This document shows positions 24,408 to 36,416 of a stretch of 64,000 nucleotides of DNA, piece after piece. The stretch's first letter is position 1; every line of letters starts with the position of its first letter. The position numbers were made by a program, and so were the translations under genes. The notes under the pieces were generated by a model. That model did no database searches. It saw only the letters and a list, made by a program, of their open reading frames with translations, and was not told the origin of the DNA. This DNA comes from Schistosoma mansoni (lineage: Eukaryota; Platyhelminthes; Trematoda; Strigeidida; Schistosomatidae): the NCBI RefSeq assembly GCF_000237925.1, contig NC_031495.1:39460210-39524209 (forward strand). Reading direction: 5' to 3'.

Positions 24408-25244
24408 TATTACGCCTTGAAGGATTATCTAACAGTGGGCCCAAGCATTTATGATAAACCGTTATATCGAGGCGGTTTTACATTAAACATCAGCAGCTGA
24501 AAAATAGAGTTAAGGGAATATAAGTATTTCTGGTTTAATAACAAAATTCCAGATACTGACTGTTTCTCAAGGTCACTTAAGCTTCGTTCAAAGGTCGCCC
24601 ATAAATAATAGTCTCGCCAGGAATAGCGAACAAACAAAAGTGATAATATTGACATTTATGGAAATATTGTTTAGGGAAAACTGATCTACTTCGTAGTTCT
24701 AAGTTGTGAAATATACACAGCACGGGGTTATAGTCTTGTCTAGTGAGAATTACTGTTTTACTCGAAGGGCCTCGATGAATTACGAGTTGACTCTGACCAA
24801 GATGGGTTCCAGTATTCCAAGATTTGCGTGAGATCTCGAATATATATTGAAGCGTTTTTACTTTCCGAAAACTAACATCTTAAAAAGACATTTGGCGGGA
24901 GGAACACTGAGAACACGACAACTATCGATAGTGTAATCTACCTATTTGACCTCAGAGCTTAATAGCAGCAGTTAACCCAAACGTTTGAGTACATATTCGG
25001 TTTGCCCAAACAACCAATATTTTCCCCATTTAAGTAGGAAATAAGGCGGATAAAAGCGTAAATGAAGTGGAAATGTCGATTTTTCCCTTTGGGGGAAATT
25101 TGTAGATAATTGTACGTAACGTACTGTGTTTGAATATGCCGCACCCCTTACATGTTAAAAAGCGTCCACAAAATAACTCACGGGTAAATAACATTGAAGA
25201 ATATTGAAGATACGACCAGTATTCTAGTTTGATAACTATTAACC
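24408..25244. other. upstream of P450 reductase, no gene seen
   Basis: Should include the promoter and 5' untranslated region of the leftward P450 reductase gene. No TATA or other element can be assigned with confidence, and no exon or repeat family is recognised. Confidence 0.4.
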
Positions 25245-25540
25245 AGTAACACCTATATTTGAAGCGTCCCCCGCTTGATTAAAATCAGAAATGAGATGCG
25301 AAAAGGTGGGAAAATTATATTTGATGGGTTATCAATATATCGAGGAGCGGTTGCTCTAATCTGGCTAGTGAACGTAGAAGATGTTTCCCACGCTGAATCG
25401 TAACGTGATCTAGTACGGATGTATGACCGAACGCCTTCAGTTAAACAAGTCCACTTAAAACAATGTGGTCAGCATCCAATGTCGAACACTTAAAGAGCTA
25501 TTGATTTTAGGGAATTATTTACAGCTACAATATTATCATT
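25245..25540 (-). mobile_element. LTR remnant related to the BEL/Pao fossil
   Basis: Aligns in reverse orientation with the presumed LTR at 28066-28456. Shared blocks include ATATATCGAG, TCTGGCTAGTG, GGATGTATGACC and a TTATTTACAGCTAC end. It is strongly diverged, hence old, with no internal region attached. Confidence 0.5.
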
Positions 25541-26059
25541 GACAGAAGCAATCAAATACGGACACAGAGGTTTTTCTTAGATGCATATATACTTACTTTT
25601 TCGTTTGTTTAGCTAAAGTGTCCCAATATGCTTGGTGGCCATCAATAACAGCTTACGTGATGCAAGTGAATGGTGTGCACCCTTTTTCATGTTCGTTATA
25701 ACTGATTACCTTGTTAGTCCTCTAAGATGAGTTCAATTAAAGTCAGTGAGAGAGCTCGTGGACGTAGGGCAACTGTTAAATTGTCAAGCGTCCTCGGCTA
25801 TCATAGATCGACTTAAAACAGAAGGTGGAATAAATCACGAACAGATTTCATGATAAATCGCAAATTGCTTTCGTCTAGTAAGTTGGCTAATGAAAGTACG
25901 ATCAAAGGTAACTGACTTTATCAGTAATTTATGTCGAATTAATAGCAGCCAACACAGAAATTAGTTGTAATGAGACTACCTCAACTTTAAGACCACCAGC
26001 TAGCTTCAACAATGAAAGGCTTCTGGATAATAATGGTACGTGTATGAAGTGAATACGTT

Positions 26060-27550
26060 GATATATTTTTTATAGCATGTCATGAATTTAATTTGTGCTC
26101 TCAGAAGTCCATAACTCTTAAAGAGCAGATCAATAAGATATTGATGAATTTAATGACAAAAACCTGTCTCAGCATTAGAGATGCTGATCGTATTCTGAAT
26201 GATTTCCGAGATCTTGTTCCGGACTTACCGACCAGCATCAGAAGTGTTTTGAGGACGTGCACAAGTGTCCAACCAAAGTTCAACATCAGTGGGGTTAACT
26301 ACTATCTGGGATTGAAAACCAGCCTACTAAGATATGTTGAACTTTGGTTGTTCTTATGAATTTGATACTTTAGATTGGTATATTAATATAGACGGACTTT
26401 CTATTTCAAGGAGCTCTAGTCAACATTTATGGCCTGTATAAGGACGGATCGTTGTCTCATGATTTAGTGATGTGTTCATGAATAGAGATCTATGGAGGGA
26501 ATACTAAGCCAGCAGAATTCAACGAAATTTCTGCGGACACCATTTCTGAGATGGAAGAAATGACTGACGTGGATCTGCTTAGTGTTAAGTTCACAAAATA
26601 CATAGCTATTAGTTTGTATGCTGTAATATGTGATGCACCTGCTCGTTCTGATGTTCGATACACGGTTAATCACAATGGAAAGGTACGTTGCGACAGATGT
26701 ACTGTATTCGGTGGGTGGCTCGACGAGAAGACTATTTTTCCAAATGTTGAATATACGTTGCTAAACGACGACAGCATTCGTCATCAGACTCAATCTATTC
26801 ACCGCCAAGGCCATTCCATTTTCGAAACGCTTCCAGTCTCTTCTTTCCCATTAGATCCCATACACATGGTGTACTTAGGTGTCACAAAGAAACTTGTCTA
26901 TCCCTGGATAGAATTAGCACACAAAAGACCAATGAATTTGAACTCATGTGTAATTAGGGATATGAATAAGTTGATATCTGGTAGCGTGAAAAGTACTCCG
27001 TCCGACTTTCAACGTAAATGACGTACACCAGACCTCGTATCTGCATGGAAAGCGTCGGAGTGTAGGTTGTTTCTTTTGTATTTAGGCCTCGTAACTCTGC
27101 AAAATACTTTCCCGTAACCTTTGTATCCCGGTTTCAAGCGTTTAAATTTATCAGTTTATTTGCTTGCACATCCAAAATTACAAAATAGCGTTACAGAATC
27201 CATCAGAATGGATTTAGGGAACTTTATTAGAGAATATGAATAGTGTTATGGGTCTGAAAACTTTGTTTACAACGTTCATTCTTTGCAGCACCTTCCTGAC
27301 GATGTACGTGTATATGGACCTTCAGATAGTTACTTAACGTTCCCATTCCACTCTTATATGAGACGAATTAGGAAACCCGTGCATAGTGGGTATTCTGTTT
27401 CGAAGCAAGCAGCTCAGAGTTATACGGAAAAAAAGTCTTTCCGCGGTAGGTTTCAAGTAATCATTTCGACTGACAGTACCCCGATAGCCGGTAAGGCGGA
27501 ATCGCATAAGCAAGTAATTGTGCATATGAATGGTAAAATAACTTCATGAC
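26060..27550 (+). mobile_element. CACTA-like DNA transposon, broken transposase
   Basis: Transposase of the type found in animal CACTA elements (schistosome SmTRC1 is the known example). Segments in order: SIRDADRILNDFRDLVPDLP with YYLGLKTSLL (26093-26330); CDAPARSDVRYTVNHNGKVR, CDRCTVFGGW, then FPLDPIHMVYLGVTKKLVYP (26551-27021); VYNVHSLQHLPDDVRVYG and LTFPFHSYMRRIRKPV (27265-27410). CDAPAR, CxxC, LDxxHMVxLGV and VHSLxHLxDDVR are the family hallmarks. In-frame stops (for example after 27018 and near 27240) and frame changes make it inactive. I could not define CACTA terminal repeats or a target duplication, so the edges cover only the coding remains. Confidence 0.65.
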
Positions 27551-28065
27551 CACACGTCAATCATAGAACTTTTTCACTATGAAATGTTCTCACCATGTCG
27601 ATTGAGACTTAATCCAATTCTTTGGTGAAGAGGGGTTATCACTTGTTGAAGTGTCTTTACTTAGATTCTCCTACCTAAGGAAATGTATCGTTCGAAATGA
27701 CAGTTATCATTAAGAAATACTAGCACAACCAAAACATACCGACGGCTTTGAGTGACCAATCAAAATTAAGCCGGCTGATTGGCAAAACTGAAGTGTTTTT
27801 GTGGATAGCTTGTTGCTGAAACTCGTGATTTCCATAATATTTCGTATTTGAAAGAACTGGATGATACCCTTCTTGTGGAATGAAGTGTTTTGGTCGATAT
27901 CATGAGGTCAGGAGTAATAACGTGGAAAGTTAGGTTTTACGATATTTAAGGTTACAGCACTAAAAGCCTCTATACAGGCCAGGTTTAAGAAGCTTTGAAG
28001 TTAAGAGTTAGATTTAAGGGGTGTTAAACTCAAAAATCTCAATGATAAGAGCGAGCGTTTACTAG
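27551..28065. other. no recognised feature
   Basis: Probably the 3' noncoding part of the DNA transposon plus old flank. No coding frame or repeat match was noted. Confidence 0.35.
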
Positions 28066-30500
28066 TGTTACAGTGTATTATCTAGTACTTATTCATACGT
28101 GATACCTGTAGGTGTAAATAAGTCCCAAAATAAATACTTCTTTACGTCTTCGACATTAGATGCTTATGTGATTAGTTTTCCTCGGCACAACTAGATGAAG
28201 GCGCTTGGTCACGCATCCGCCCAGATCACGAATGGGCACACCGTGCTACGCATTCCTTTCAACCACTAGCCAGATCAGTTCAAACGCTTCCCGATATATC
28301 AATAGTTTTTCAAATGTATCTTCGAACGTCTTCAATTCTGGTTCGACTGCTTTGGTGTACTTCGATTATAACGGTGTTACGTGTAAAAGCGTTGTCAAAC
28401 TCCGAATACTTGTGGCGTTTATTGTAGTGAGCACGACGTGAGCTGGTACACCAAACAGTAAACTGTGAATTTTCCCTGTTGGAACATTATGTCATTTTTA
28501 AATCCTTGTTTCTACATATCGTGATATTACTTTTGTGTTTTTATATTTTTGGGCCTAATTGTATATCTCATCTTTATCATGCCGGAATGCACCCAAACTT
28601 TCAATGACTAAGACTCTGATGCCTCTTCACCGTAATGAAGGCATTACCGCTAGATTTCAACAGGTATGTAACACCCAACAGATTACGGTTAGCGGCTCTT
28701 GTCCTTGTCACATTATTGTAAAGGAAAGGCTCAAGCAGACCTTCAGGAATGCAGCATGATTCCACCATCGTCTCATTATCGTGGAGTACGCGATATACTG
28801 GAATGGTTTTTGGCAAAACACATGACGTTTGCCATGACTTGCTAAATGATTTCATTGGAGGTTTCAGTGTAGAACACAATGACGGGGCAACTCTGTCTGG
28901 GCTGGCAATAAAAATGAATAGTTGTACAGCCTCAGATCAAAAGGATTACTCAGCAGATCTCAACTCTCTAGGAACTCTAGAAAGCATTGTAAAGGAGTTA
29001 CCTCTGACGTTACATATGAAATGGGCTAAAACGTTCAGAAGGGTGACAGCAGACGGTAGAGAAACCACATTTACTGAATCAACAGAGTTCATATCATCTA
29101 GCGCAGGAATTTTATTCAGCAGATTCGAGCAGATTGCAACACGTTGTCAGTGAATTTTCAGCAAGATAGCCTACTTCACACAGGAGCTGTCATTCGATAA
29201 GAAGGGCATCGAGTCATCATGTATAATGTACCGATAAAGTCACATAATTCATAAATGTTCTCGATTCTTCAAGTTATCAGTCAATGTTGGGTGAGATAAA
29301 GAGGCCTTTGTTCTTCTTGCCTTAGAAGGGACTACAGATCAGTGGACTGTGAAGCTCGTGTCATGAGTAATATCGAAGGTTGTCAGGACCAGCACCACCC
29401 AGTGTCACGTACACCCATAAGAGTTCGGGGCGCTTCGATTAGGTGAGTATAAAAAAGTCATTGTGGGTACACATAGCCACCAATGAAGAATGTCTTTCTG
29501 GGTGTAATCACTGTACGCCATACGGTTAGAGACAAGGAAATGTGTGGATATAGCTTTCTAGACAATGGTTCAGATACTATCCTAGTCCATTCAAATACAA
29601 TACAGCTCTTAGAATTATGACGACCAAAACAGCAAGCGGAAATAAGCTAGCCAGATTGATAGCCAAAGCTTTTGAGGCCTACTCATTGGACGGAAACGAA
29701 TGTATATGTGCTGAACAGGCTGTTATAGTATATTACTTGCCGTTTCACAGATAAAGAAAACCTGTGAAGGACAGTGCTAAGAAATGGCCTCATTTTATGG
29801 ATTTACCTTGGCCATAGCCAGTGGGTGACGAAGCGATGTCGCTCATAGGTTGTGATGTGCCTGTAACGCATCGGGTCCTGGACCAAAGATAAGTGGAAGA
29901 AACAGCTCTTATGCTAATGGGACACTGCTACAATGGGTTCTGTTGGACTAGCAGGATATAACAAACATGATAAAAGGACTGTAAACTATATTTCTGAAAC
30001 TGATGACAATGCAGAGTACTTAAAGAATATATACAACAACGAGTTTAATGGCGTCAATCCTTCCAATAAATTATAATATTTCAATGACTTAAATTCAATT
30101 AGCAGAGCAAAGCACGACACTTATTTTTATGACAGTCACTAGTTTGTTTTTTTATCTTGAAAGGTGGAAAGAAATGTGGTTCCCGCGAGATAAGCTCTAG
30201 ACAAACGAAGAATAAAGAGTTTGAGACACTGACTCATATGCAATAAAGACCTTTGAGATAATTGAACGAAATGATAGCTCGATGAGATTTAAAGTTAAAA
30301 AAGTGAGTAACTAACTCAGCACTGGTAAGGAAAGATTTTCCGCAGTCCGATAGTATGGAAAAGATGATTGATGTGCTGTTGAAACAAGGGTCAACTCATC
30401 GAGCTTTCGGGATTTCATGGGACATCATACACTATGTTTTCAAATGTCTATTTGACCCGAAGGAAACGCTTTGAGCAGAAGAGAAATAACTTTCACTGTT
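28066..30500 (+). mobile_element. BEL/Pao LTR retrotransposon fossil, 5' part
   Basis: Presumed 5' LTR at 28066-28456 (TGTTACAG...ACCAAACA). A gag remnant follows at about 28560-29155. Its segment VCHDLLNDFIGGFSVEHNDG and the later LNSLGTLESIVKELPLTL are typical of the BEL/Pao gag family (DUF1759). Next come an aspartic-protease region around 29500-29600 and the following conserved block (LIGCDVPVTHRVLDQR, about 29840-29890). Beyond about 30500 nothing can be assigned. It is heavily broken and old. Two other LTR remnants of the same family occur in the window. Sinbad is the BEL/Pao family described in Schistosoma; I infer but cannot prove that this is related. Confidence 0.72.
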
Positions 30501-32060
30501 TCATCTCTTTTCGACCCACTACGCCTAATTGTTTTATTATTCTTTCCTGCTATGCAATTTCGACAGAACCTTTGTAAGTCACACATTGGTTGAAACCAGC
30601 ACTTAAGTGCCAGTGTTTTGTTCTCGTGAAACCATTTGGTTAAGCTTGTTCAGGCGCTCGGGACAATCAACATTCTTCAAACTATTAGGACTTTAGGACG
30701 ACTGAGTTACCTTTGTTTTGTGATGCATAAGAAACAGGTTACAGTGTGGTAACCTACTCGTGGAACGTACCTGAGCACAAGCTCTCTGGACAGAGTTTTG
30801 CTCAATAGTAGGGCTGAGGTCGCACCTATACAACCCGCAAACGTGTCTATATTAGGTTTAAGGGTAACAGTATTGGGTGCTTCAATAAGTAAAGTTTTGA
30901 ATAGAAATCTTCCGCGCATGTTCTATATGACTCACATCTGAACGGATTTTATGATAATCCTTTACTATACGAGGAATACGGAGACCAGGTATTCCACCGT
31001 TGTCGCTAATCGTCTGTCCCTTATTCACCGGCTAGCGCATATGAGCCAGTGTAGACACGTGGAATCCAATGAAAATTCTGCTGACTGGACGTCACTAGGT
31101 ATACGGAGGTAATAAGGTCTAAAAACTTTGATCGATAGTCTTTCGTTTTTAAGGAACGGAGAGTTTGTAAAAATTCTACAGCATATTTGAGAAATGACCC
31201 CAAAAGGTGTTGGAGTCAAAAGAGTTCACATGATAAACTTATGCATAGGAAAACATAACTTCTGTCCATTTCTATTATACCACTTGAACTGGATAACGTT
31301 GATTAAATCAGCAGCGTGGTTCAGGATATATGTAACCTATGTAATCGTCATATGTCCCCGTCACCAGGACAGGTCCTTAGTAATCTGTCTGAGAGCTGAA
31401 TAATTCGATGTGACCAAAGTAATGTATTCGTCTTCGCACACAAGGAGGTGCATAGGGAACCTGCAAATGTTTGGTCTTCTGGTGGTAGCCGAATAACTGC
31501 AGTTAATATGTTGGGTTTAAGGGTATATTGGAGTACTGTTGTAAGTCCTGTGCTTTCCAGTGACATAGAGTAGTTAGCTAGTGGAGCTGTGACTGGTTGT
31601 ATCCGAATGTGCCTTTACGTAGGTAGGAGGAATTCGGTAGTCTATTTGGTGATTCATCTTTTGTCACTTAATTTTACTGTTGCATGTTGCCGGACTATTG
31701 ACAATAAGGTCGTGTTTGGATGAACTTGTAGTGACCGGCCAGTCTCGATAAGAACACGATTGGAATAATAGAAACAATTATTATTATTGTAACCAATTGT
31801 ACCAGAGATTGTTTTACTGTATTTGTTTAACTGTATCCGTTTCACTTCTTGTTCCATATACCGCCTGGTTTGGTTCGAGCTTGCTCACGCACTGGCATGG
31901 TCGAAAAGTCATGTCATTGATTCTCGCTCATACGTTACATGTTGTCGCGGATTTTTAATGTCGTTTTTTATCGGCTAATCACAGCATTTTTCCGTCACAT
32001 GTTAATTTTTGTAATATTTATGCGTGTTACATGGCATTTATTTCAGTCTATTGGTTGCCT
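30501..32060. other. no gene recognised; likely decayed element and a promoter-like end
   Basis: May continue the BEL/Pao fossil, but no domain is readable. A block at 31655-31715 (ACTTAATTTTACTGTTGCAT, then GTTGCCGG) recurs at 57350-57410, so a further dispersed repeat is present. The last 150 bases contain ATTGG (reverse CCAAT) near 32050, just before the candidate exon at 32090. Confidence 0.35.
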
Positions 32061-32089
32061 GACGTATTTTGAGCTGACAACCTGAATGA

Positions 32090-32457
32090 ATGTTTAGTCA
32101 GCCTTATTTGGTAATTTGTAACAATACAAACTCAGGTGAGTGAAATTCGTCATTTATCGAGTCAAAAATTGGACCGAAACTATAGTTTCAGGCAAAAACA
32201 AGCTGTAAAATAATTTACATATGACTCGCCTCCCCTATTATGGTAGTGATGAACATAGGTGTTGGTAGTTGTTTATAAATTGTAATTGAAGCAATTAAGT
32301 GTCAAACTATTCATGAACCTTGTAATGGTTATAATAATCGTTTCATGCGACGTTTCTAATGCGAGTTTGTTTTTCTATTGCAGGGCAACAAAGAGTAAAC
32401 GCACTGGAAAATGATGAAGAAGCCCTACGCGATCTGAACGAGCAGAACAATGAATAA
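32090..32457 (+). CDS. candidate small two-exon host gene, unknown protein
   Basis: I do not recognise the protein. ATG at 32090 opens 15 codons (MFSQPYLVICNNTNS), with a strong donor AACTCAG/GTGAGT at 32135/32136. A clean pyrimidine-rich acceptor (TTTGTTTTTCTATTGCAG) ends at 32383. The second exon continues in phase as GQQRVNALENDEEAL and RDLNEQNNE, then TAA at 32455-32457. The product is 39 residues. The acidic, heptad-like second exon could be a coiled coil. The N-terminal 15 residues may instead be untranslated, with the second exon belonging to a longer gene. Exons at 34537-34778 have a similar charged helical character and lie on the same strand, beyond a LINE insertion. Splice signals are good; coding status is uncertain. 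Confidence 0.3.
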
Positions 32458-32749
32458 AACTATTTTGTAGTAAGTTTCCCCTTTTGTACTCGAACCGTGT
32501 CTTTCAGTTTTAAAAATATATCTGTTGTGCCAGTACACTGTGTTCTAACTTTAACGGCACTTACCGGTCCTGACTGTAGTGTTGTTGTTTCAGATCGCTC
32601 GTGCTTCCAAGTGAACGTCAATATACAACGTGCTACATTACGATATGAACCATTAATATACAGTCGTAAACAGTTCTATCCATGATAAGTATCACCGCTA
32701 TCATCTGGACTGATATATTATTGCGTAATGTGAGGAAGAAAAATAATGT

Positions 32750-34110
32750 AAGTCTTTAAAACAGGTACAAAACATAAGCCTGAAAATTACCGACCCATTA
32801 GCCTAACTAGTGTGGTTGTTAAAATCTTAGAAAAGATTATTCGGAAGGAGCTGTTTAAGTATCTCGATGAAAACCGGTTCCTCTCGGAAAAGCAGCATGG
32901 TTTTTAGAACAGGTTACTCTTGTCTCACAAACTTACTAGTCGCTTGTGAAAGCTGGTGCTCTCTTAAGGATCAAAAGTTACCTATAGACGTAGCTTACAT
33001 CGATTTCGGCAAAGCTTTTGACAAAGTTCCGCACAACCGGCTGTTATATAAGCTAAGGAATATCGGGATTGGAGGCAATCTATTGATGTGGATAAAAGAC
33101 TTCCTAGTTGGGCGCCAACAAAGAGTAAGGGTGAACTCCAAGTTATCTAGCTGGGAAACTGTGCTTAGTTGAGTACCCCAGGGTACAGTTTTGGGGCCAA
33201 TGTTATTCCTCCTGTACGTAAATGACCTCCCTCGTCTACTATCGTCGTCGGTCTTACTCTATGCTGACGATGTCAAGATATGGAGAGTGATACAAAGCAA
33301 GGGCGATAGCTTAGAACTCCATAATGACCTGGAGAGATTATCTGAATGGTCCCAAACCTGGCAATTGCCGATAAATACTTCCAAGTGTATTGTGATGCAT
33401 ATTGGCCACCAGGGTACATATACATACACGATGAATAACACTGAGTTACCTATTGTCCAGGCACACAATGACTTAGGAGTCATCGTTAGTCAAGACTTAA
33501 AGACTACTGCACACTGCGGTGCAATAGCCGCCAAAGGTTTTAGAACTTTATAGTCCATACGCAGGGCTTTTAGTCATCTCGACGCTAAAACGTTTCTGAC
33601 TTTGTATACAGTGTTCGTATGTCCTAAACTTGAGTACTGCATACAAACAGCTAGCCCCTGCCTAAAAAAAGACAGTGAACTCTTGGAAAGGGTTCAGAGA
33701 ACAGCAACTAGGCTGATTCCCGGAATAGCGAAGCTCCTGTATGGTACTAGACTGACCAAGCTAAACCTATTCCCGCTGTCATATCGAAGAATCAGAGACG
33801 ACTTGATTACAGTTTTCAAATTGCTTAATGACAAATTTGCACCTGATATGCCCTCATTTTTCTTGTCTTCCAAAACTGAAAATCTACGAGGACACTCCAA
33901 AAAGTTCACAAGCCCAGAACGAATTACTTGTCAGCTGACTACCGACTTTCCCATCGAATCATCAACGAGTGGAATTCATTACCTCAGCACGTGGTTGAGG
34001 CTCCATCCGTCGACCCCTTCAAAAGAAAGTTGGATCAGCTGAGAGACCATCATTGCCAGGACTCAATTAGGCCATCAAGCCTCCCGTCCTTTCCAAACTG
34101 AAAAATTGGC
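32750..34110 (+). mobile_element. CR1-clade LINE (SR1/Perere-like), 5'-truncated
   Basis: Reverse-transcriptase landmarks in order: HKPENYRPISLTSVVVKILE (about 32775-32835), YIDFGKAFDKVPHNRL (32995-33045), GNLLMWIKDFLVGRQQRV, GTVLGPMLFLLYVNDLP (33185-33235), LLYADDVKIW with the intact YADD box (33250-33285), and the C-terminal VFVCPKLEYCIQTASPCLKK and ERVQRTATRLIPG blocks (33605-33730). The endonuclease is missing and a few stops or frame changes break the frame. The long open segments suggest a fairly young copy. It separates two pairs of candidate host exons. Confidence 0.88.
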
Positions 34111-34536
34111 GTTGATAGATTTTTCTGCCCGCTTTCTGAATTTATACAGGAATTGTGTAGAACATTACTGTAAGTGCCTCTTAAGTTAGCCAAATACTCT
34201 TCTTAAGCAAAGTGACGCGTGTTTTTTATGAGCATGGTAACTAAAACATGTCGTAGATAATACTATTTTACGATGTCTCGTATAGGGTTAAAATATAAAT
34301 TTCTGTTAACAGAATCCGAAATCACTGACTAAATCATAAACAAAGTGTTAATGCATGTTGACGAGTAATCGCTAAATAGTGGTTACCAGTTATTTCATTA
34401 TTGTATGTAAACAGTGGACTGCAAACAGTATTATGAACGTTGTAATTGGATTTTTCTCAAATTTCATATAACTAATTAAAGTTTGTGAGTCCCTTTTGTG
34501 AGTCCCTTCGTTTGTTTGTTAATACCGAATAACTAG
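34111..34536. other. no recognised feature
   Basis: 3' tail region of the LINE followed by AT-rich DNA. A short direct duplication (GAGTCCCTTTTGTGAGTCCCTTC) lies at about 34487-34509. Confidence 0.35.
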
Positions 34537-34778
34537 ATGAAATTGTAGGAAGGTTAGAAAATGAAGAGCACTGTCTACAGCAAGTACAACACTTACAGGT
34601 ACATCCTATCAATTGCTATTTCATTTACTTATGGAATTTGATACTGATAACGAAGTTTAATCTTTTCTTTCACGATTGATTTGTTGTTTTTCAGAATTGC
34701 ATTGAGCAAGCTATCCATACACTTTGTTATACAACTTATGACTTCTGTCAACTAATTGAAAGGCTCAAATCTTTGTAA
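34537..34778 (+). CDS. two candidate 3' exons of an unknown host gene
   Basis: Not recognised. Exon 34537-34598 follows an acceptor AACTAG and ends with a GTACAT donor. The intron 34599-34694 (96 nt) ends in a strong acceptor (TTTGTTGTTTTTCAG). Exon 34695-34778 ends in TAA. The joined reading is EIVGRLENEEHCLQQVQHLQ followed by NCIEQAIHTLCYTTYDFCQL and IERLKSL, an amphipathic, coiled-coil-like C-terminus of about 48 residues. No upstream exon in a compatible phase was found with confidence. The pair at 32090-32457 ends in a stop, so the two pairs cannot simply be one reading frame. Confidence 0.35.
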
Positions 34779-36179
34779 TAATCAAGTCTATGCAGGTGGA
34801 CAACTTGACGAATTTCTTAATATGGAAGTTTATGCGGAGAAACAATCCACACATTGACGATAACTGTGTTTTGTATTGACTACTATCGCGTTTATTCATC
34901 TAATAAGTTATCTAAATATAATATAAATATAACAACTGTAGTTTTTCGCACTTTAAATCTTTTTAGTATGTGTATAGTCCAGTTCGGTACTAATACTACT
35001 TTCATAATAGACGTTGTCCGATAACGGTAAATTTATCGTTTGATTGCCTAGTCTGTAAGATCTTACGTGAAAATCGCATCACTATCTACACTGACCCATC
35101 GTATCGCGACAAATAACAATACTTAGTACTTCTGAAGAACACATTTATGCTTGGGATATAATAATATATTTAATGTGAATATAAATAAGTTAAACATAAT
35201 GAGCGCGTCTGCAACACTGAGTCATGCCATTCGATTGAATGAATATCTCCACGTTCACCACTTCCGACCTTCTCCAAGTGTTACATCTTTTTAGTTATTA
35301 TATGCTTGACTCCGGAGACCATGTGATTAGGAAACAATGCCACTCCAATTATTCATCCGAATATACTGATCGTAAATAGGACTGCAGGAAGAGAAATGTT
35401 TGAGAAATGGCAGTCTTACCTAGTTATTGATTTTTAAGTGATAATTGTCTACTTTTTTCTCCACCACCATAGCGAAGTGTTCACCATACTTCTCAACTAT
35501 CTGTTGTTTATGGATTTTCTGGCTTCTTTGAATTCGTATATACTCTTCACTCCGTCTGGGTAATGTTGTTGTATTATAATGGAAGTTATGCGTGTTATTT
35601 AACTTCCATCGGCTGCATGGTCTAAGTATGTGATGAGCTAATTAGTTTATTTATTTCGTAGTTGATTAAGCTTACCTGTAAGAGTTGGTCTTTTTACATA
35701 TGTCAGTAGTATATGACGACAAGGATATCGACAAGTCATAAATGTTCGACAATTGCACTCGCAAGTGCCTGCATCTAGTTCATAACACCACAAAACTGTA
35801 TTTAAATCGCATGTCCTTCAGCAGTTTACTTTCGCCGTGAATGTTATGCGTACAGGTGGTCTGAAAAGGGATGTAATTATGCATCCATACTTTTTGGAAC
35901 TCCTTAAACACACCATCGAATTCAATCCAGTTTCCAAAACGCCTGCTCAATATTATGCGTCGAAACGCCTCACTTAAGTCGACCGAAATGTCTCTGGAAC
36001 ATAAATCATTACAAACATTACTCGTTAATTACTAAAAAAAGCAGCTATCTCATGCGATAATACTTCAGTAACTGAAGTAAGGACTAAACATTTAGGAATT
36101 ACGGGTTACTCGTCATGTCGTCTTAATTCTCGCAGAAGACAACGATTCACACAAATTCAGAGTATCTTTTACTGATAAT
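34779..36179. other. mostly unassigned; one open minus-strand segment
   Basis: The minus strand 36036-35780 is open for over 80 codons without a start (segments RRFGNWIEFDGVFKEFQKVW and KLLKDMRFKYSFVVL). Its FKEFQKVW...RFKYS pattern recalls the N-terminal region of Mutator-like/ZSWIM-type proteins, so it may be a DNA-transposon relic. That identification is only an impression. Nothing else is recognised. Confidence 0.3.
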
Positions 36180-36416
36180 TTATACTGAATACGCAGTTTC
36201 GTGGACCCCTACAAATTTTAAACAAGGAGAGTGAGATTCAGTAAGGTAATTGGTATCCCAGGTCAAGTTACGAAGCAACAAAAGAGCCAAATTGTACAGT
36301 ACAAAACAGAGTAAGCTAAATAAACGCTTTTGGCATTGATTTTGCGAATTTACTACAGCCAAAAACGACGCAAATACGAGAAAACCTGATATTCGTGCAA
36401 CCCAGAGGACAACCAA
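36180..36416 (-). CDS. possible first exon of a secreted-protein gene, divergent from cornichon
   Basis: The ATG at 36416 is followed by a good signal-peptide profile: short N-region, hydrophobic ISGFLVFASFLAVV, then NSQNQ as a likely cleavage context. The frame stays open for 78 codons, but the second half (LLCFVLYNLALLLLRN) may be intron. An acceptor-like TTGTTTAAAATTTGTAG lies near 36210-36226. After it another frame reads STKLRIQYKLSVKDTLNL. It starts 139 bp from the oppositely oriented cornichon gene, which would suit a shared promoter. No product can be named. Confidence 0.25.
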   Translation of the reverse strand: MVVLWVARISGFLVFASFLAVVNSQNQCQKRLFSLLCFVLYNLALLLLRNLTWDTNYLTESHSPCLKFVGVHETAYSV

